Source: Thermoleptolyngbya sichuanensis A183
GTDB taxonomy: Bacteria > Cyanobacteriota > Cyanobacteriia > Elainellales > Elainellaceae
DNA length: 64,000 nt
Assembly: GCF_013177315.1 (NCBI RefSeq)
Contig: NZ_CP053661.1
Span: 4,650,001 to 4,714,000 of the forward strand
Reading direction: 5' to 3'
Under the pieces are notes generated by a model, which saw nothing but the letters and a program-made list of their open reading frames with translations, did not search any database and was not told the DNA's origin. A program made the position numbers and the translations under genes. Positions 32,007 through 40,930 of the stretch are shown piece after piece; the stretch's first letter is position 1; each line of letters opens with the position of its first letter.

Positions 32007-33122
32007 GTGAAGGCGCAAACTGTGGATGCAAAGATTTCTCCAGGTCGGTCAATTTCAGTAACGGGGCGCACCTTGCTCCTGACGTTATCCGCGATTCTGG
32101 TCTGTCTGATGGCGGCGCTGGATGTTGCTGCGGGGCGATCGCCCTGGCAAGCGGCTAGTCTGACGTTGCCCTTTGCCCTGTCTGCGGCGGGGGTCGGAGC
32201 GTTGGGCTATGCGGCCGTGCCACAACTCCGCGCATGGAAAGCGGGCCAGGTGATTCGCGAGGATGGCCCCCAAGCGCACCTGAAGAAGGCAGGCACTCCG
32301 ACGATGGGCGGCATTTTCGTTGTTCCTGTTGGCGTGGCGATCGCCCTGCTGCTCTCCGGGTTTCACCCGACCGTGGTAGCGGTTGCGGGGTTGACCCTTG
32401 CTTACGGATTTATTGGCTGGCTTGACGACTGGCAAATCCTCCGCCGCAAGTCGAATAAGGGTATTTCTCCCCGCACGAAGCTGGCGCTGCAACTCGGCTT
32501 TGGGGGGCTATTTTGCCTCTGGGCTTTTAGCCACTCGTTTCCAGGTATGACCACGGTGCTGCTGCCCTTTGGACTGGCGCTACCACTTGGGGCGCTGTTC
32601 TGGCTGGTGTCGTGGTTTGTGCTGGTGGCCGAGAGCAACGCCACCAATCTGACCGATGGGCTGGACGGGCTAGCGGGGGGCACAGGGGCGATCGCCCTGC
32701 TTGGTCTGGCGGCACTCGTTGCCCCGGCTCACCCTGAGCTAGCCGTTTTCTGTGCGGCGATGGGCGGCAGCTACCTGGGCTTTTTGGTACACAACCACAA
32801 CCCCGCCCGTGTGTTCATGGGCGATACGGGTTCCCTGGCGCTGGGTGGAGCGCTGGCGGCTGCGGCGATTGTCAGCCAGTCGCTCTTTGGCCTACTAATT
32901 CTGAGCGGTATCTTCCTGGTCGAAACGTTGTCCGTCATTGCTCAGGTCGGCTATTACAAAGCCACTAAAGACGAGAACGGTATCGGCAAGCGTCTCTTCA
33001 AAATGGCTCCGCTGCATCATCATCTGGAACTGGCGGGCTGGTCAGAAACTCAGGTGGTGGGGCGATTCTATCTAATTGGCGTGCTGCTGGTTCTAGTTTG
33101 CTTGTCGCTGTTTCAGGGCTAA
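32007..33122 (+). CDS. mraY: Phospho-N-acetylmuramoyl-pentapeptide-transferase
   Basis: A 371-residue integral membrane enzyme, about ten hydrophobic segments, starting at a GTG with GAGGA in front. It moves the muramyl-pentapeptide onto undecaprenyl phosphate to make lipid I. Family motifs are KKAGTPTMGGIFVVPVGVAI, FIGWLDDW (catalytic Asp pair), ESNATNLTDGLDGLAGG, RVFMGDTGSLALGG and KMAPLHHHLELAGW. Length is normal. No other murein genes are adjacent, which is usual in cyanobacteria. Confidence 0.95.
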   Translation: MKAQTVDAKISPGRSISVTGRTLLLTLSAILVCLMAALDVAAGRSPWQAASLTLPFALSAAGVGALGYAAVPQLRAWKAGQVIREDGPQAHLKKAGTPTMGGIFVVPVGVAIALLLSGFHPTVVAVAGLTLAYGFIGWLDDWQILRRKSNKGISPRTKLALQLGFGGLFCLWAFSHSFPGMTTVLLPFGLALPLGALFWLVSWFVLVAESNATNLTDGLDGLAGGTGAIALLGLAALVAPAHPELAVFCAAMGGSYLGFLVHNHNPARVFMGDTGSLALGGALAAAAIVSQSLFGLLILSGIFLVETLSVIAQVGYYKATKDENGIGKRLFKMAPLHHHLELAGWSETQVVGRFYLIGVLLVLVCLSLFQG

Positions 33123-33297
33123 GGCTAGGGCTAAAGCTCTGGCGCTTCCTGTAAAGAATGGTAGCGAACGCAACAAAAAAAGCCTTGGATTTCCTATGAT
33201 TGAAGTGGGGCAAGTTAAGGATAGTTTATATTTCCTTTTGATTTCCGCTCTATCCAGATGACTCGCTCCTCGTTCACTCGTTGCTGAGGCCAGCGTT

Positions 33298-33450
33298 ATG
33301 AATCTTTTTAAGGTCATTGGACAGGCAATTCAATTCCTTACCGAAGGAGCATCGGAGATTTTCAGCCCTGACCGAGACGAATATCCCAAAACGGGCGTGC
33401 AGCCCTACGAAGGTGATCCGCTGTCTGAGCGCGTAGAATCCACTAAATAG
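33298..33450 (+). CDS. Small hypothetical protein (50 aa)
   Basis: ATG 33298 to TAG 33450. The product starts MNLFKVIGQAIQFLTEGASE and continues IFSPDRDEYPKTGVQPYEGD. An amphipathic N-terminal helix is followed by an acidic, proline-containing tail. No named family is recognised, but the composition and the tidy TGVQPYEGDP motif look like a real cyanobacterial small protein. It is 176 bases after mraY on the same strand. A terminator at 33548 follows. Confidence 0.6.
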   Translation: MNLFKVIGQAIQFLTEGASEIFSPDRDEYPKTGVQPYEGDPLSERVESTK

Positions 33451-33452
33451 CC

Positions 33453-33508
33453 GCTAGATCATTCGCCGACTGTCATTTCTGCTAGATCATTCGCCGACTG
33501 TCATTTCT
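33453..33508. repeat. 28-bp tandem duplication
   Basis: Two identical units beginning GCTAGATCATTCGCCGACTG lie directly after the small gene's stop codon. Confidence 0.9.
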
Positions 33509-33547
33509 GAACGAATCCGGCTGGCTAATCAATCGGTTGACTAATCA

Positions 33548-33591
33548 AAAAATCCCTCCTCTATGCTGTTATTGGCTAAGGGGGGATTTTT
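33548..33591 (+). terminator. Rho-independent terminator
   Basis: AAAAATCCCTCC at 33548-33559 pairs with GGGGGGATTTTT at 33580-33591 (one wobble), loop 20 bases, ending in a T-run. It closes the transcript of the small gene at 33298. Confidence 0.65.
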
Positions 33592-33683
33592 GTAGGGACG
33601 CTGCTAGGATTGAAGCGCCACGAAGCGATCGCAGGCGATCGCCCCTCCCTGCATTTTGCTCTACCCCACAAGCCATCGCCCCT

Positions 33684-33929
33684 ATGAATGCATCGACCCA
33701 CGAAGCGACGAATGGATCAACCAATGCTCCTACCGACTGGTACATCGTCAAGCAGCCCGAAGGCCACTGCGATATCGTGGCTGCGGCTGATCTGAACCCC
33801 GAACTTGCCAGCCCGTCGCAGACCGCAGAAGATACCGAAATCCAGCAGTGGGGGCCGTTTGCGCCCCAAAGCGAGGCGATCGCCCGTCGGGTGGGGCTGA
33901 TTCGCGCTGGAAAATGCCTGCCGCGCTAA
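33684..33929 (+). CDS. Small cyanobacterial hypothetical protein (81 aa)
   Basis: The ATG at 33684 gives MNASTHEATNGSTNAPTDWY, after which the core reads IVKQPEGHCDIVAAADL and WGPFAPQSEAIARRVGLIRA followed by GKCLPR. The DWY-VKQ-EGHC and WGPF-SEAIARRVGLIRAGKC pattern looks conserved in cyanobacteria. A longer frame from 33537 would run through the terminator and is not credible. Two cysteines are present. Function is unknown. Confidence 0.65.
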   Translation: MNASTHEATNGSTNAPTDWYIVKQPEGHCDIVAAADLNPELASPSQTAEDTEIQQWGPFAPQSEAIARRVGLIRAGKCLPR

Positions 33930-34009
33930 AAATAGTCAGATCGAATGGATCGCTGGATCGAGTAGTTGAAATCGAGTAGTTGAAATAGTTTGGAGCGCAA
34001 AGCGTCGCA

Positions 34010-35299
34010 CTAGGGCAGCGATTCGGCTCGGCGCTGCCGATGGGCCGCAATTTCCTGCCGCAGGGCCTCCAGTGCCCGCGCATATTGCGGATCAGCCAGC
34101 GTACCGATTTGATCCCGGTTTTGGCTGAGGGTTTCCCGCTGTTCGTCGGTCAACTCGACCAGCACGTTGGGTTCGATCCCCTGCTTGTTAATATCGCGCC
34201 CGCTTGGAGTCAGATATTTGGCAACCGTCACCGCCAGCCCAGAGCCATCGCCCAGCCCCCGCACCGACTGCACCAGCCCCTTGCCAAACGTCTGCGTTCC
34301 CACCAGCACCGCGCGACCATTGTCTTGCAGCGCACCCGACAAAATCTCGCTGGCGCTAGCCGAACCGCCATCCACCAGCACCACGAGCGGCTTATCTGTC
34401 AGAGCGCTGCCGTTGGCCCGCTCCTGTTCTGCAATGCCCTGGCGGTCTACGGTGGACACGATCACACCTTCATTTAGCCACATGCGGGCAATGTCGATGC
34501 TGGCATAGAGCAGCCCGCCTGGATTGGAGCGCAGATCCAGCACGTAGCCCGTTGCCTGCTGCCGCTCTAGATCTTGAATTGCCTCTTTCATTTCTTCTGA
34601 GGCGTTGGCGCTGAACTGGTTGAGGCGGATATAGCCGACCTTGCCCAGCGAGGAGTCTTGCAGAGAGTACCTAACTGGATGTAGCTCGATCCGGGCCCGT
34701 TGCAGCTTGAACTCTAGCTCCTGATCGCCCCGACGAATGGTAAGCGTAACCTCAGTGCCGACCGGGCCACGAATCAGAGACACCGCCTGGTTCACATCCA
34801 TGCCCTCAGTCGTCTGATCGTTGATTTTGGTAATGACATCTCTAGCCAGAATGCCAGCTTGAGACGCAGGCGTGTCTTCAATCGGCGCAACAACCACCAG
34901 TTCCTTGGTTTCTTCGTCTTGGGAAAGCTGGATGCCGACCCCCGTCAGTTCGCCCGACGTATCCACCTGCATATCCCGAAACTCCGCCGGGTTCATAAAT
35001 CGCGTGTAGGGATCACCCAATAGCTCCAGCATTTCGCGGATAGCGGTGTAGGCTTCTTCGCGGCTTGTGTAGTTTCGCCCTAAATACTCCTGTCGGACGG
35101 ACTGCCAATCCACCTGATTAAACGTGGCATCGACGTAGGTGCGATTGATCAGTTGCCAAACCTCGTCAACTAGCTCCTTCGGGCTTTCCTGGAAGAACGC
35201 TTGGCCTTTGGACAGGTGCATCCCCGCCCCGGTAACGGTCATTGCTGCGACAGCAAATGCCGTGCTGCCCAAAACGAGTCCGCGTTTTGTAATATCCAT
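34010..35299 (-). CDS. Carboxyl-terminal processing protease (S41)
   Basis: A 429-residue protein with an N-terminal hydrophobic segment (LVLGSTAFAVAAMTVTGAG) that suggests export to the lumen or periplasm. A PDZ domain lies at about 95-190 (GVGIQLSQDEETKELVVVAP). The S41 catalytic domain follows, with the nucleophile in VDGGSASASEILSGAL and the lysine in TFGKGLVQSV. Cyanobacteria have CtpA (which matures PSII D1), CtpB and CtpC; the MDITKRGLVLGSTA start resembles CtpC-type proteins, but this is not certain, so no symbol is given. It is followed upstream by ispG on the same strand. Confidence 0.88.
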   Translation of the reverse strand: MDITKRGLVLGSTAFAVAAMTVTGAGMHLSKGQAFFQESPKELVDEVWQLINRTYVDATFNQVDWQSVRQEYLGRNYTSREEAYTAIREMLELLGDPYTRFMNPAEFRDMQVDTSGELTGVGIQLSQDEETKELVVVAPIEDTPASQAGILARDVITKINDQTTEGMDVNQAVSLIRGPVGTEVTLTIRRGDQELEFKLQRARIELHPVRYSLQDSSLGKVGYIRLNQFSANASEEMKEAIQDLERQQATGYVLDLRSNPGGLLYASIDIARMWLNEGVIVSTVDRQGIAEQERANGSALTDKPLVVLVDGGSASASEILSGALQDNGRAVLVGTQTFGKGLVQSVRGLGDGSGLAVTVAKYLTPSGRDINKQGIEPNVLVELTDEQRETLSQNRDQIGTLADPQYARALEALRQEIAAHRQRRAESLP

Positions 35300-35425
35300 A
35301 GCGATAGGAGGAGAAGGTCACGACGAGGGTACGCCCAATCTAGCACAGGCATCTTGAGTCGGGCTGCTTAATCATTACAGAAGCACAGAAGCATTGGCAA
35401 CAGAAGCATTAACGAGAAAATCCCT

Positions 35426-35467
35426 GTGTCAAAGTTCGCGTGTCAAAGTTCGCGTGTCAAAGTTCGC
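35426..35467. repeat. 14-bp tandem repeat, three copies
   Basis: Three units of GTGTCAAAGTTCGC in the gap between ispG and the protease gene. The word GTGTCAA is the reverse complement of the start of the 18219 unit. Confidence 0.88.
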
Positions 35468-35547
35468 CCAATCAGAGTGAGGAACTGAGCAACACCGACG
35501 TTGGCTGGGATGTCCAGGGTGGAACGAGGGCGATCGCTCTCTAGACC

Positions 35548-36777
35548 CTACGGCTCAACCCAGCGTCCATCTGCCTTGATCAAGTTAATTAACTCCTGCA
35601 CACCCTGATCTTCCGGAACGCGCTTAATTTCTTCACGTCCCCGATACAGCGAAATGTAGCCTGCCTGCTTGCCCACATAGCCATAGTCGGCATCAGCCAT
35701 TTCGCCCAGTCCGTTGACGATGCACCCCATCACGGCGATATTCAACCCAGTCAAGTGGTTTGTAGCAGCGCGAACCTTGGCCAGCACCTCTTCCAGGTTG
35801 AACAAGGTGCGTCCACAAGACGGGCAGGCAACATACTCCACCATCGTCCGCCGCAGCCCCAGCGCCTGCAAGATGCCGTAGCAAACCGGAATCTCCTTCT
35901 CCGGGGCTTCCGTTAGCGAGACGCGGATTGTGTCGCCGATGCCCTCGGCCAGCAGCGTGCCGATGCCTGCGGTGGACTTGATGCGGCCGTATTCGCCGTC
36001 CCCGGCTTCCGTCACGCCTAGGTGCAGCGGATAGTCCATGCCTAGCTCGTCCATGCGCTTTACCATCAGGCGGTTGGCAGCAATCATCACGGGTACGCGA
36101 GAGGCTTTCAGCGATAGTTCAATGTTGTAGAAATCCAGCGATTCGCAAATGCGGATGAACTCTAGCGCCGACTCGACCATGCCTTCGGGCGTGTCGCCGT
36201 AGGTGAATAGCATCCGCTCTGCCAAAGAGCCGTGATTCACGCCAATCCGCATGGACTTGTTTTGGTCGCGCAGCTTGACAACCAGTGGCTCTAGGGTTTC
36301 GCGTATCTTTTCGCCAATTTCAGTAAATTCGGCGCTGGTGTATTCCGTGCGATCGCTCTTGGGCTTTTCAAACACATACAGCCCCGGATTGATCCGCACG
36401 TTGTCCACATAGTTTGCCACTTCTAGGGCAATTTTCATGCCGTTGTGATGCACATCGGCCACCAGTGGCACGGGCTTGTAGGACTTGTAGAGGCGATCGC
36501 GGATTTCCTCCATCGCCTTGGCGTGGGCCATGCTGGGCACGGTCACCCGCACAATTTCGCAGCCAATCTCGTGCAGCCGCCGAATTGCCGCAACGGAACC
36601 CTCAATATCCAGCGTGTCTTCGTTAATCATCGACTGCACCGCCACGGGATAGTCGCCGCCGATGGTGATGTCGCCCACCGGAACCGGGCGCGTTTTGCGA
36701 CGCACAATGCCTACGTTGGCATCGGCAGGGGCAGACGGAGCAGTGGGCGCGTTGACAGGATTAGGAAGCGTTTGCAT
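35548..36777 (-). CDS. ispG: 4-hydroxy-3-methylbut-2-enyl diphosphate synthase
   Basis: A 409-residue IspG (GcpE), an iron-sulfur enzyme of the MEP isoprenoid pathway that reduces MEcPP to HMBPP, in cyanobacteria with ferredoxin as donor. Landmarks are the N-terminal [55 protein letters not shown] and the 4Fe-4S cysteines in [12 protein letters not shown] and [19 protein letters not shown]. Length is typical of the two-domain bacterial form. It probably starts a short minus-strand unit with the downstream Ctp protease, separated by a repeat-containing gap. Confidence 0.95.
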   Translation of the reverse strand: MQTLPNPVNAPTAPSAPADANVGIVRRKTRPVPVGDITIGGDYPVAVQSMINEDTLDIEGSVAAIRRLHEIGCEIVRVTVPSMAHAKAMEEIRDRLYKSYKPVPLVADVHHNGMKIALEVANYVDNVRINPGLYVFEKPKSDRTEYTSAEFTEIGEKIRETLEPLVVKLRDQNKSMRIGVNHGSLAERMLFTYGDTPEGMVESALEFIRICESLDFYNIELSLKASRVPVMIAANRLMVKRMDELGMDYPLHLGVTEAGDGEYGRIKSTAGIGTLLAEGIGDTIRVSLTEAPEKEIPVCYGILQALGLRRTMVEYVACPSCGRTLFNLEEVLAKVRAATNHLTGLNIAVMGCIVNGLGEMADADYGYVGKQAGYISLYRGREEIKRVPEDQGVQELINLIKADGRWVEP

Positions 36778-37057
36778 ACCCTTGGGCCTGAGTAGAGATG
36801 GGCGATGAAATACGAGATGGGCGATAGAGTATCCGAAGAGCCAAAGCTGCGGCTACGAAACAGCATGAGAGCCACTTGGAGCGTTACTAATAGCCACTCA
36901 GAGCGTTACTAAATAATGCTCTACAACAAGGCTCTACGTTCCAGAGTGCCATAAACGGGGCACGTTTGGCGGTTATGGACAGGTTATGGAGGTCAGGGAT
37001 TTGGTGTCAGGGGATGATCGGGGTCGAACCTAAAGCCTGACCCCCGATCCCTAGCGT

Positions 37058-37852
37058 CTAGTCAATCTGAATTGATGTGGGGCGGTTGGCGCTACTGCTG
37101 GCGCTGGGGGTTCCGGTTTTGCGGAAGTCGGCGTAGAGGCGATCGCGCCATTCAAAAAACGGCGCAAACGTGCCCACATCGGCGATGCCCGGAACGCCTT
37201 TGCCCTTGAGCGGTTGGGGAATATCCAGGTAGTCGCCATCGGGAAACTTGACGTACATCGTCAGCCCCGCCACAGCAAAATCTGCCAGGGTGGGATGGTC
37301 GGTGATCAGGTAGGGCTGATCGAGCAAGATAAAGCAGAGCGCCGCCAGATCCCGCTTCATGGATGCTTCGGCTGCTTTGATGGCATCCGGGGTCAGTCCC
37401 ACGCCCAGTTCCAGCACGCTGAATAGCTCATTGGGCATAGAGCTAACGACTGTTTTTAGAAAATCAGGAATCGTATTCGGGAGAAACGACTGGCGGAAGC
37501 TCTGGTCTTTGCCCAGTGCGCCAATCATGCATTTGCGGGCATTTAGCCCAATGGATTCGTCGGCCCACTGCTCCATTAACAAACACAGCCCGCGCTGTTT
37601 GGGATCGGTGGGAATAATCGGGCGATCGGGATAGGTCTTTTCCAGATACTCGGCAATTTCGGTGGAGTCGGCAATAACTGTGGAGCCGTCTTTCAGCACG
37701 GGCACTTGGCGCTGGCCGGACATCCGAAACAGGTCAAGCTGGCCGACACCAGGGGTCACTTCCACCTTGCGATAGGGCAAGCCCTTGTAGTCCAAAATTA
37801 GCCGAATCTTTTCGCAGTAGTGGGATAGCTCAAATTGATAAAGCTCTAGCAT
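37058..37852 (-). CDS. Glutathione S-transferase family protein
   Basis: A 264-residue protein. The N-terminal thioredoxin-like half (LYQFELSHYCEKIRLILDYK, then QRQVPVLKDGSTVIADSTEI) holds a cysteine at the usual active-site position and the cis-proline before VL. The C-terminal half is an all-helical GST domain. It conjugates or reduces substrates with glutathione; the exact class is not clear. It is one of three thiol-redox genes within 2.2 kb (GST, thioredoxin-fold protein, glutathione peroxidase), though they are on different strands. Confidence 0.85.
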   Translation of the reverse strand: MLELYQFELSHYCEKIRLILDYKGLPYRKVEVTPGVGQLDLFRMSGQRQVPVLKDGSTVIADSTEIAEYLEKTYPDRPIIPTDPKQRGLCLLMEQWADESIGLNARKCMIGALGKDQSFRQSFLPNTIPDFLKTVVSSMPNELFSVLELGVGLTPDAIKAAEASMKRDLAALCFILLDQPYLITDHPTLADFAVAGLTMYVKFPDGDYLDIPQPLKGKGVPGIADVGTFAPFFEWRDRLYADFRKTGTPSASSSANRPTSIQID

Positions 37853-38100
37853 GGCCTGCGTCCTCGGTGAGTAGGGCGGAGAAATGGTTGATTGTGTGAA
37901 TGGGGTGCGGCAGGGAACTGGGTTGTCGAGTGGTTCAGATTGCCCCTAGTCACCATACCCTGAGTCTGTCGGCTCTACAAAGCAAGTAGGCTGCAAATCA
38001 TCGGCAAATAATCGGCCATCTTGCAAATGAGCGTCCCTGAAGGATTCGCGTATGATGGCTAGTGTCTCCTGCAAATTTTCTCTGCAAATTTCTTTGCTGT

Positions 38101-38652
38101 ATGACTGGAACCGCGATTGGTAGCTACGCGCCCGACTTTGAACTGCCCGGTGTAGATGGCGAGGTGCATCATCTCGCTCGGTATCTTGAATCCCATCGGG
38201 CGGTTTGCGTGGTTTTTATGTGCAACCACTGCCCCTATGTGCGGCTGTATATTGATCGCCTCAAGCAAATTCAGGACGACTTTCAGGGGCAGGGCGTGAC
38301 GTTGATCGGCATCAATCCCAACGACGACACGCGCTATCCTGACGATAGTTTCGACAAGATGAAGTCCTTTGCCATCGAGCAGGCGATCAACTTTCCCTAC
38401 CTGCGCGACGTGACGCAAGAGGTGGCGGAAGCCTTTGGCGCAGAGCGCACACCGGAGATTTACCTGCTGGATAGCGAAGGGATTCTTCGGTATAACGGGG
38501 CGATCGACGATAGCCCGCAGAATCCCGACGGGGTGCAGAAGGCCTATTTGAGGGAGGCGATCGCCAGCATTCTCTCCGGCACTGCGATCGCCGACACCCA
38601 CACGCACACCATCGGTTGCTCTGTAAAATGGCGACAGCCGACAGAAGGATAG
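38101..38652 (+). CDS. Thioredoxin-fold redoxin protein
   Basis: A 183-residue protein from the ATG at 38101 (MTGTAIGSYAPDFELPGVDG). It has the AhpC/TSA-redoxin pattern APDFELPGVDG and an active site VVFMCNHCPYV, a CxxC of thioredoxin type. The conserved ERTPEIYLLDSEG carries the cis-proline. Such proteins are likely thiol oxidoreductases or peroxiredoxin-like enzymes in the cytoplasm. The C-terminal tail (THTHTIGCSVKWRQPTEG) contains a further cysteine. A longer start at 38062 would add a non-conserved cysteine-rich leader. Confidence 0.88.
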   Translation: MTGTAIGSYAPDFELPGVDGEVHHLARYLESHRAVCVVFMCNHCPYVRLYIDRLKQIQDDFQGQGVTLIGINPNDDTRYPDDSFDKMKSFAIEQAINFPYLRDVTQEVAEAFGAERTPEIYLLDSEGILRYNGAIDDSPQNPDGVQKAYLREAIASILSGTAIADTHTHTIGCSVKWRQPTEG

Positions 38653-38739
38653 CGAGAACGTCCCGTGTCGGCCGTGGCCGATCGTTTGCCTTAGCCAATC
38701 ATTATTTAGCCGAGCATTATTAGGAAATTAGGAACCGCG

Positions 38740-39231
38740 CTACAGCAATGCCTGAATATTAGCCTCCAGATCTTCTGGTTTGGTGGTGGGCGGGTAGCGC
38801 TTCACGACGTTGCCCTGGCGATCGACCAGGAATTTGGTGAAATTCCACTTAATCGCCTCCGTGCCAAAGATACCGGGGGCAGATTTCGTCAGGTATTGAA
38901 ACAGAGGATGGGCGTTGCTGCCGTTCACGTCTACTTTTTGGAATAGCGGGAACGACACCCCAAACCGGGTTTCGCAAAATGCCTGGATTTGATCTGCTGT
39001 CCCCGGTTCCTGCTGTCCAAACTGATTGCACGGGAAGCCCAGTACCACCAGGCCCTGATCGGCGTATTTGCTGTAGAGGGACTGAAGCCCCTGATATTGG
39101 GGCGTAAAGCCGCACTGGCTGGCCGTGTTCACAATCAACAGCACCTTGTCTTTGAACGCATCGAGCGATACGGGCTTGCCGTCGATGCTGGTGGCTGAAA
39201 AGTCGTAGATAGAGGCAGAAGCGGCAGTCAT
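38740..39231 (-). CDS. Glutathione peroxidase family protein
   Basis: A 163-residue enzyme of the GPX family. The catalytic position is cysteine, not selenocysteine, in IVNTASQCGFTPQYQGL. The second cysteine (GFPCNQFGQQEPG) and the tryptophan (IKWNFTKFLVD) complete the usual active site. Cysteine GPXs generally use thioredoxin to reduce lipid and hydrogen peroxides. It is convergent with the thioredoxin-fold gene at 38101, which could be functionally linked. Confidence 0.93.
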   Translation of the reverse strand: MTAASASIYDFSATSIDGKPVSLDAFKDKVLLIVNTASQCGFTPQYQGLQSLYSKYADQGLVVLGFPCNQFGQQEPGTADQIQAFCETRFGVSFPLFQKVDVNGSNAHPLFQYLTKSAPGIFGTEAIKWNFTKFLVDRQGNVVKRYPPTTKPEDLEANIQALL

Positions 39232-39332
39232 AGTATTAACCCAGGATTAATCTGAAGACTCTGAAACATTACTTAACAATTTTAGCGAAATCCCTGGGGT
39301 CGAATGCAGGGTTTGCGGCCTTCGCGATACCC

Positions 39333-39384
39333 TTTTGCGATGCCCTTTTGCGATGCCCTTTTGCGATGTTCTTTTGCGATGCCC
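39333..39384. repeat. 13-bp tandem repeat, four copies
   Basis: Units of TTTTGCGATGCCC, the third varied, in the gap between glutathione peroxidase and pyrH. No gene in this 267-base gap. Confidence 0.88.
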
Positions 39385-39498
39385 ATCTGTCTGCTAGAGC
39401 CAGTGGCAAACCGGCCGCTTGGCGCTGACGGATTTTTCCGGTCTACTGCTATCTTGGGTTGGAAACAATTTTAAAGTTCTAGAGAATTGTCACGACCT

Positions 39499-40227
39499 AT
39501 GGGGAATACGTATCGGCGGGTTTTGCTAAAGCTCAGCGGCGAGGCACTGATGGGCGATCTCTCCTATGGGATTGACCCGGCAGTGGTAGATGCGATTTGT
39601 GCAGAGATTAAAGATGTGGTGAATACGGGCGTAGAAGTTGCGGTTGTGGTGGGCGGCGGCAATATTTTTCGCGGCATCAAGGGCGCAGCGGCTGGGATGG
39701 ATCGGGCAACGGCGGATTACATCGGCATGATTGCCACCGTGATGAACGCGATGACACTGCAAGACTCGCTGGAGCGAAAGGGCGTGCAAACTCGCGTGCT
39801 GACGGCGATCGAGATGCAGGAAGTGGCAGAGCCGTATATTCGTCGCCGCGCCATTCGCCATTTGGAAAAGGGGCGAGTGGTAATTTTTGGTGCGGGGTCT
39901 GGTAATCCTTTCTTTACGACGGACACGACGGCGGCGCTGCGGGCAGCAGAAATTAGCGCAGAGGTCGTGTTCAAGGCGACAAAAGTAGATGGCATTTACG
40001 ACGCTGACCCGAAGGTGAATCCCGATGCCCGCAGGTTCCAAACGCTGACCTACAGCTATGCGCTGGAAAAAGACCTGCGGGTGATGGATGGAACGGCGAT
40101 CGCCCTGTGCAAAGATAACAATATCCCTATCATGGTGTTTAACCTGGCGGTTGAAGGCAACATTCGCCGCGCCTTGATGGGTGAACCCATTGGCACACTT
40201 GTTGGAGGCTCTTGTGGAATTAGCTGA
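39499..40227 (+). CDS. pyrH: UMP kinase
   Basis: A 242-residue UMP kinase of the amino acid kinase fold, starting at ATG 39499 ([20 protein letters not shown]). It phosphorylates UMP to UDP in pyrimidine synthesis. Motifs are the N-terminal [48 protein letters not shown] and [17 protein letters not shown] at 39487 is the alternative, weaker start. The 3' end overlaps the start of frr by 14 bases, so the two are co-translated. Confidence 0.95.
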   Translation: MGNTYRRVLLKLSGEALMGDLSYGIDPAVVDAICAEIKDVVNTGVEVAVVVGGGNIFRGIKGAAAGMDRATADYIGMIATVMNAMTLQDSLERKGVQTRVLTAIEMQEVAEPYIRRRAIRHLEKGRVVIFGAGSGNPFFTTDTTAALRAAEISAEVVFKATKVDGIYDADPKVNPDARRFQTLTYSYALEKDLRVMDGTAIALCKDNNIPIMVFNLAVEGNIRRALMGEPIGTLVGGSCGIS

Positions 40228-40762
40228 AATTGAAGGCAATATGCAGAAGACCATTGAGGCCACTCAGCGGTCGTTTAACACCATCCGCACAGGACGGGCA
40301 AATGCGAGCATTCTCGACAAGGTGCAGGTGGAATACTACGGTACGCCTACACCGCTGAAGTCTCTGGCCAACATCAGCACGCCCGATGCCAGCACCATCT
40401 TGATCCAGCCCTATGACCGGAACACGCTGAACCTGATCGAAAAGGCGATTCAGATGTCTGATGTGGGGCTAACGCCGAATAACGATGGTTCCGTGGTGCG
40501 GCTGAATATTCCGCCCCTGACGAGCGATCGCCGCAAAGAATTGGTAAAAATCGCCGCCAAATACGCCGAAGAAGGCAAAGTTGCCCTCCGCAACATCCGC
40601 CGCGATGCTGTAGACAGCGTTCGCAAGCAAGAAAAAGACGGCGACCTGCCCAAAGACACTGCGCTGGATTTGCAAGACAGCATCCAAAAGCTGACCGATA
40701 AGTACGTGGCCAAAATCGACGCGCTGCTCAAAGAAAAGGAAACCGATATCACGACGGTCTAG
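40214..40762 (+). CDS. frr: Ribosome recycling factor
   Basis: A 182-residue RRF that, with EF-G, splits post-termination ribosomes. The GTG at 40214 has GGAGG five bases upstream and lies inside the pyrH 3' end, fitting the classic pyrH-frr operon; earlier codons in the frame are in pyrH territory. Landmarks are [40 protein letters not shown] and the closing [18 protein letters not shown]. Length is standard. Confidence 0.95.
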   Translation: MELAEIEGNMQKTIEATQRSFNTIRTGRANASILDKVQVEYYGTPTPLKSLANISTPDASTILIQPYDRNTLNLIEKAIQMSDVGLTPNNDGSVVRLNIPPLTSDRRKELVKIAAKYAEEGKVALRNIRRDAVDSVRKQEKDGDLPKDTALDLQDSIQKLTDKYVAKIDALLKEKETDITTV

Positions 40763-40780
40763 CGTTAGATTTACGCTAGA
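40758..40780 (+). terminator. Short hairpin overlapping the frr stop codon
   Basis: TCTAGCG and CGCTAGA form a perfect 7-bp stem with a 9-base loop; the frr TAG stop lies in the first arm. The following TTTG is a weak U-run, so terminator function is uncertain. Confidence 0.35.
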
Positions 40781-40930
40781 TTTGCGTCAAATTTGCCTCC
40801 GGCTTGCATCAGGGTTCTGAGCGGTGCATCGAGGTTGGGTCGAGCTTTTGGCATCGCGCTCAGCCGTGATCTAGGTTTGATCTGCGTTTGATCCTTTAGT
40901 TTGTGACCCGCGTTCAGGAGTGACCTGTTC

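Noticed and set aside
31861-32052. Minus-strand 63-codon open frame before mraY
   Set aside because: It overlaps the mraY start, has no ribosome-binding site and shows no recognisable sequence.
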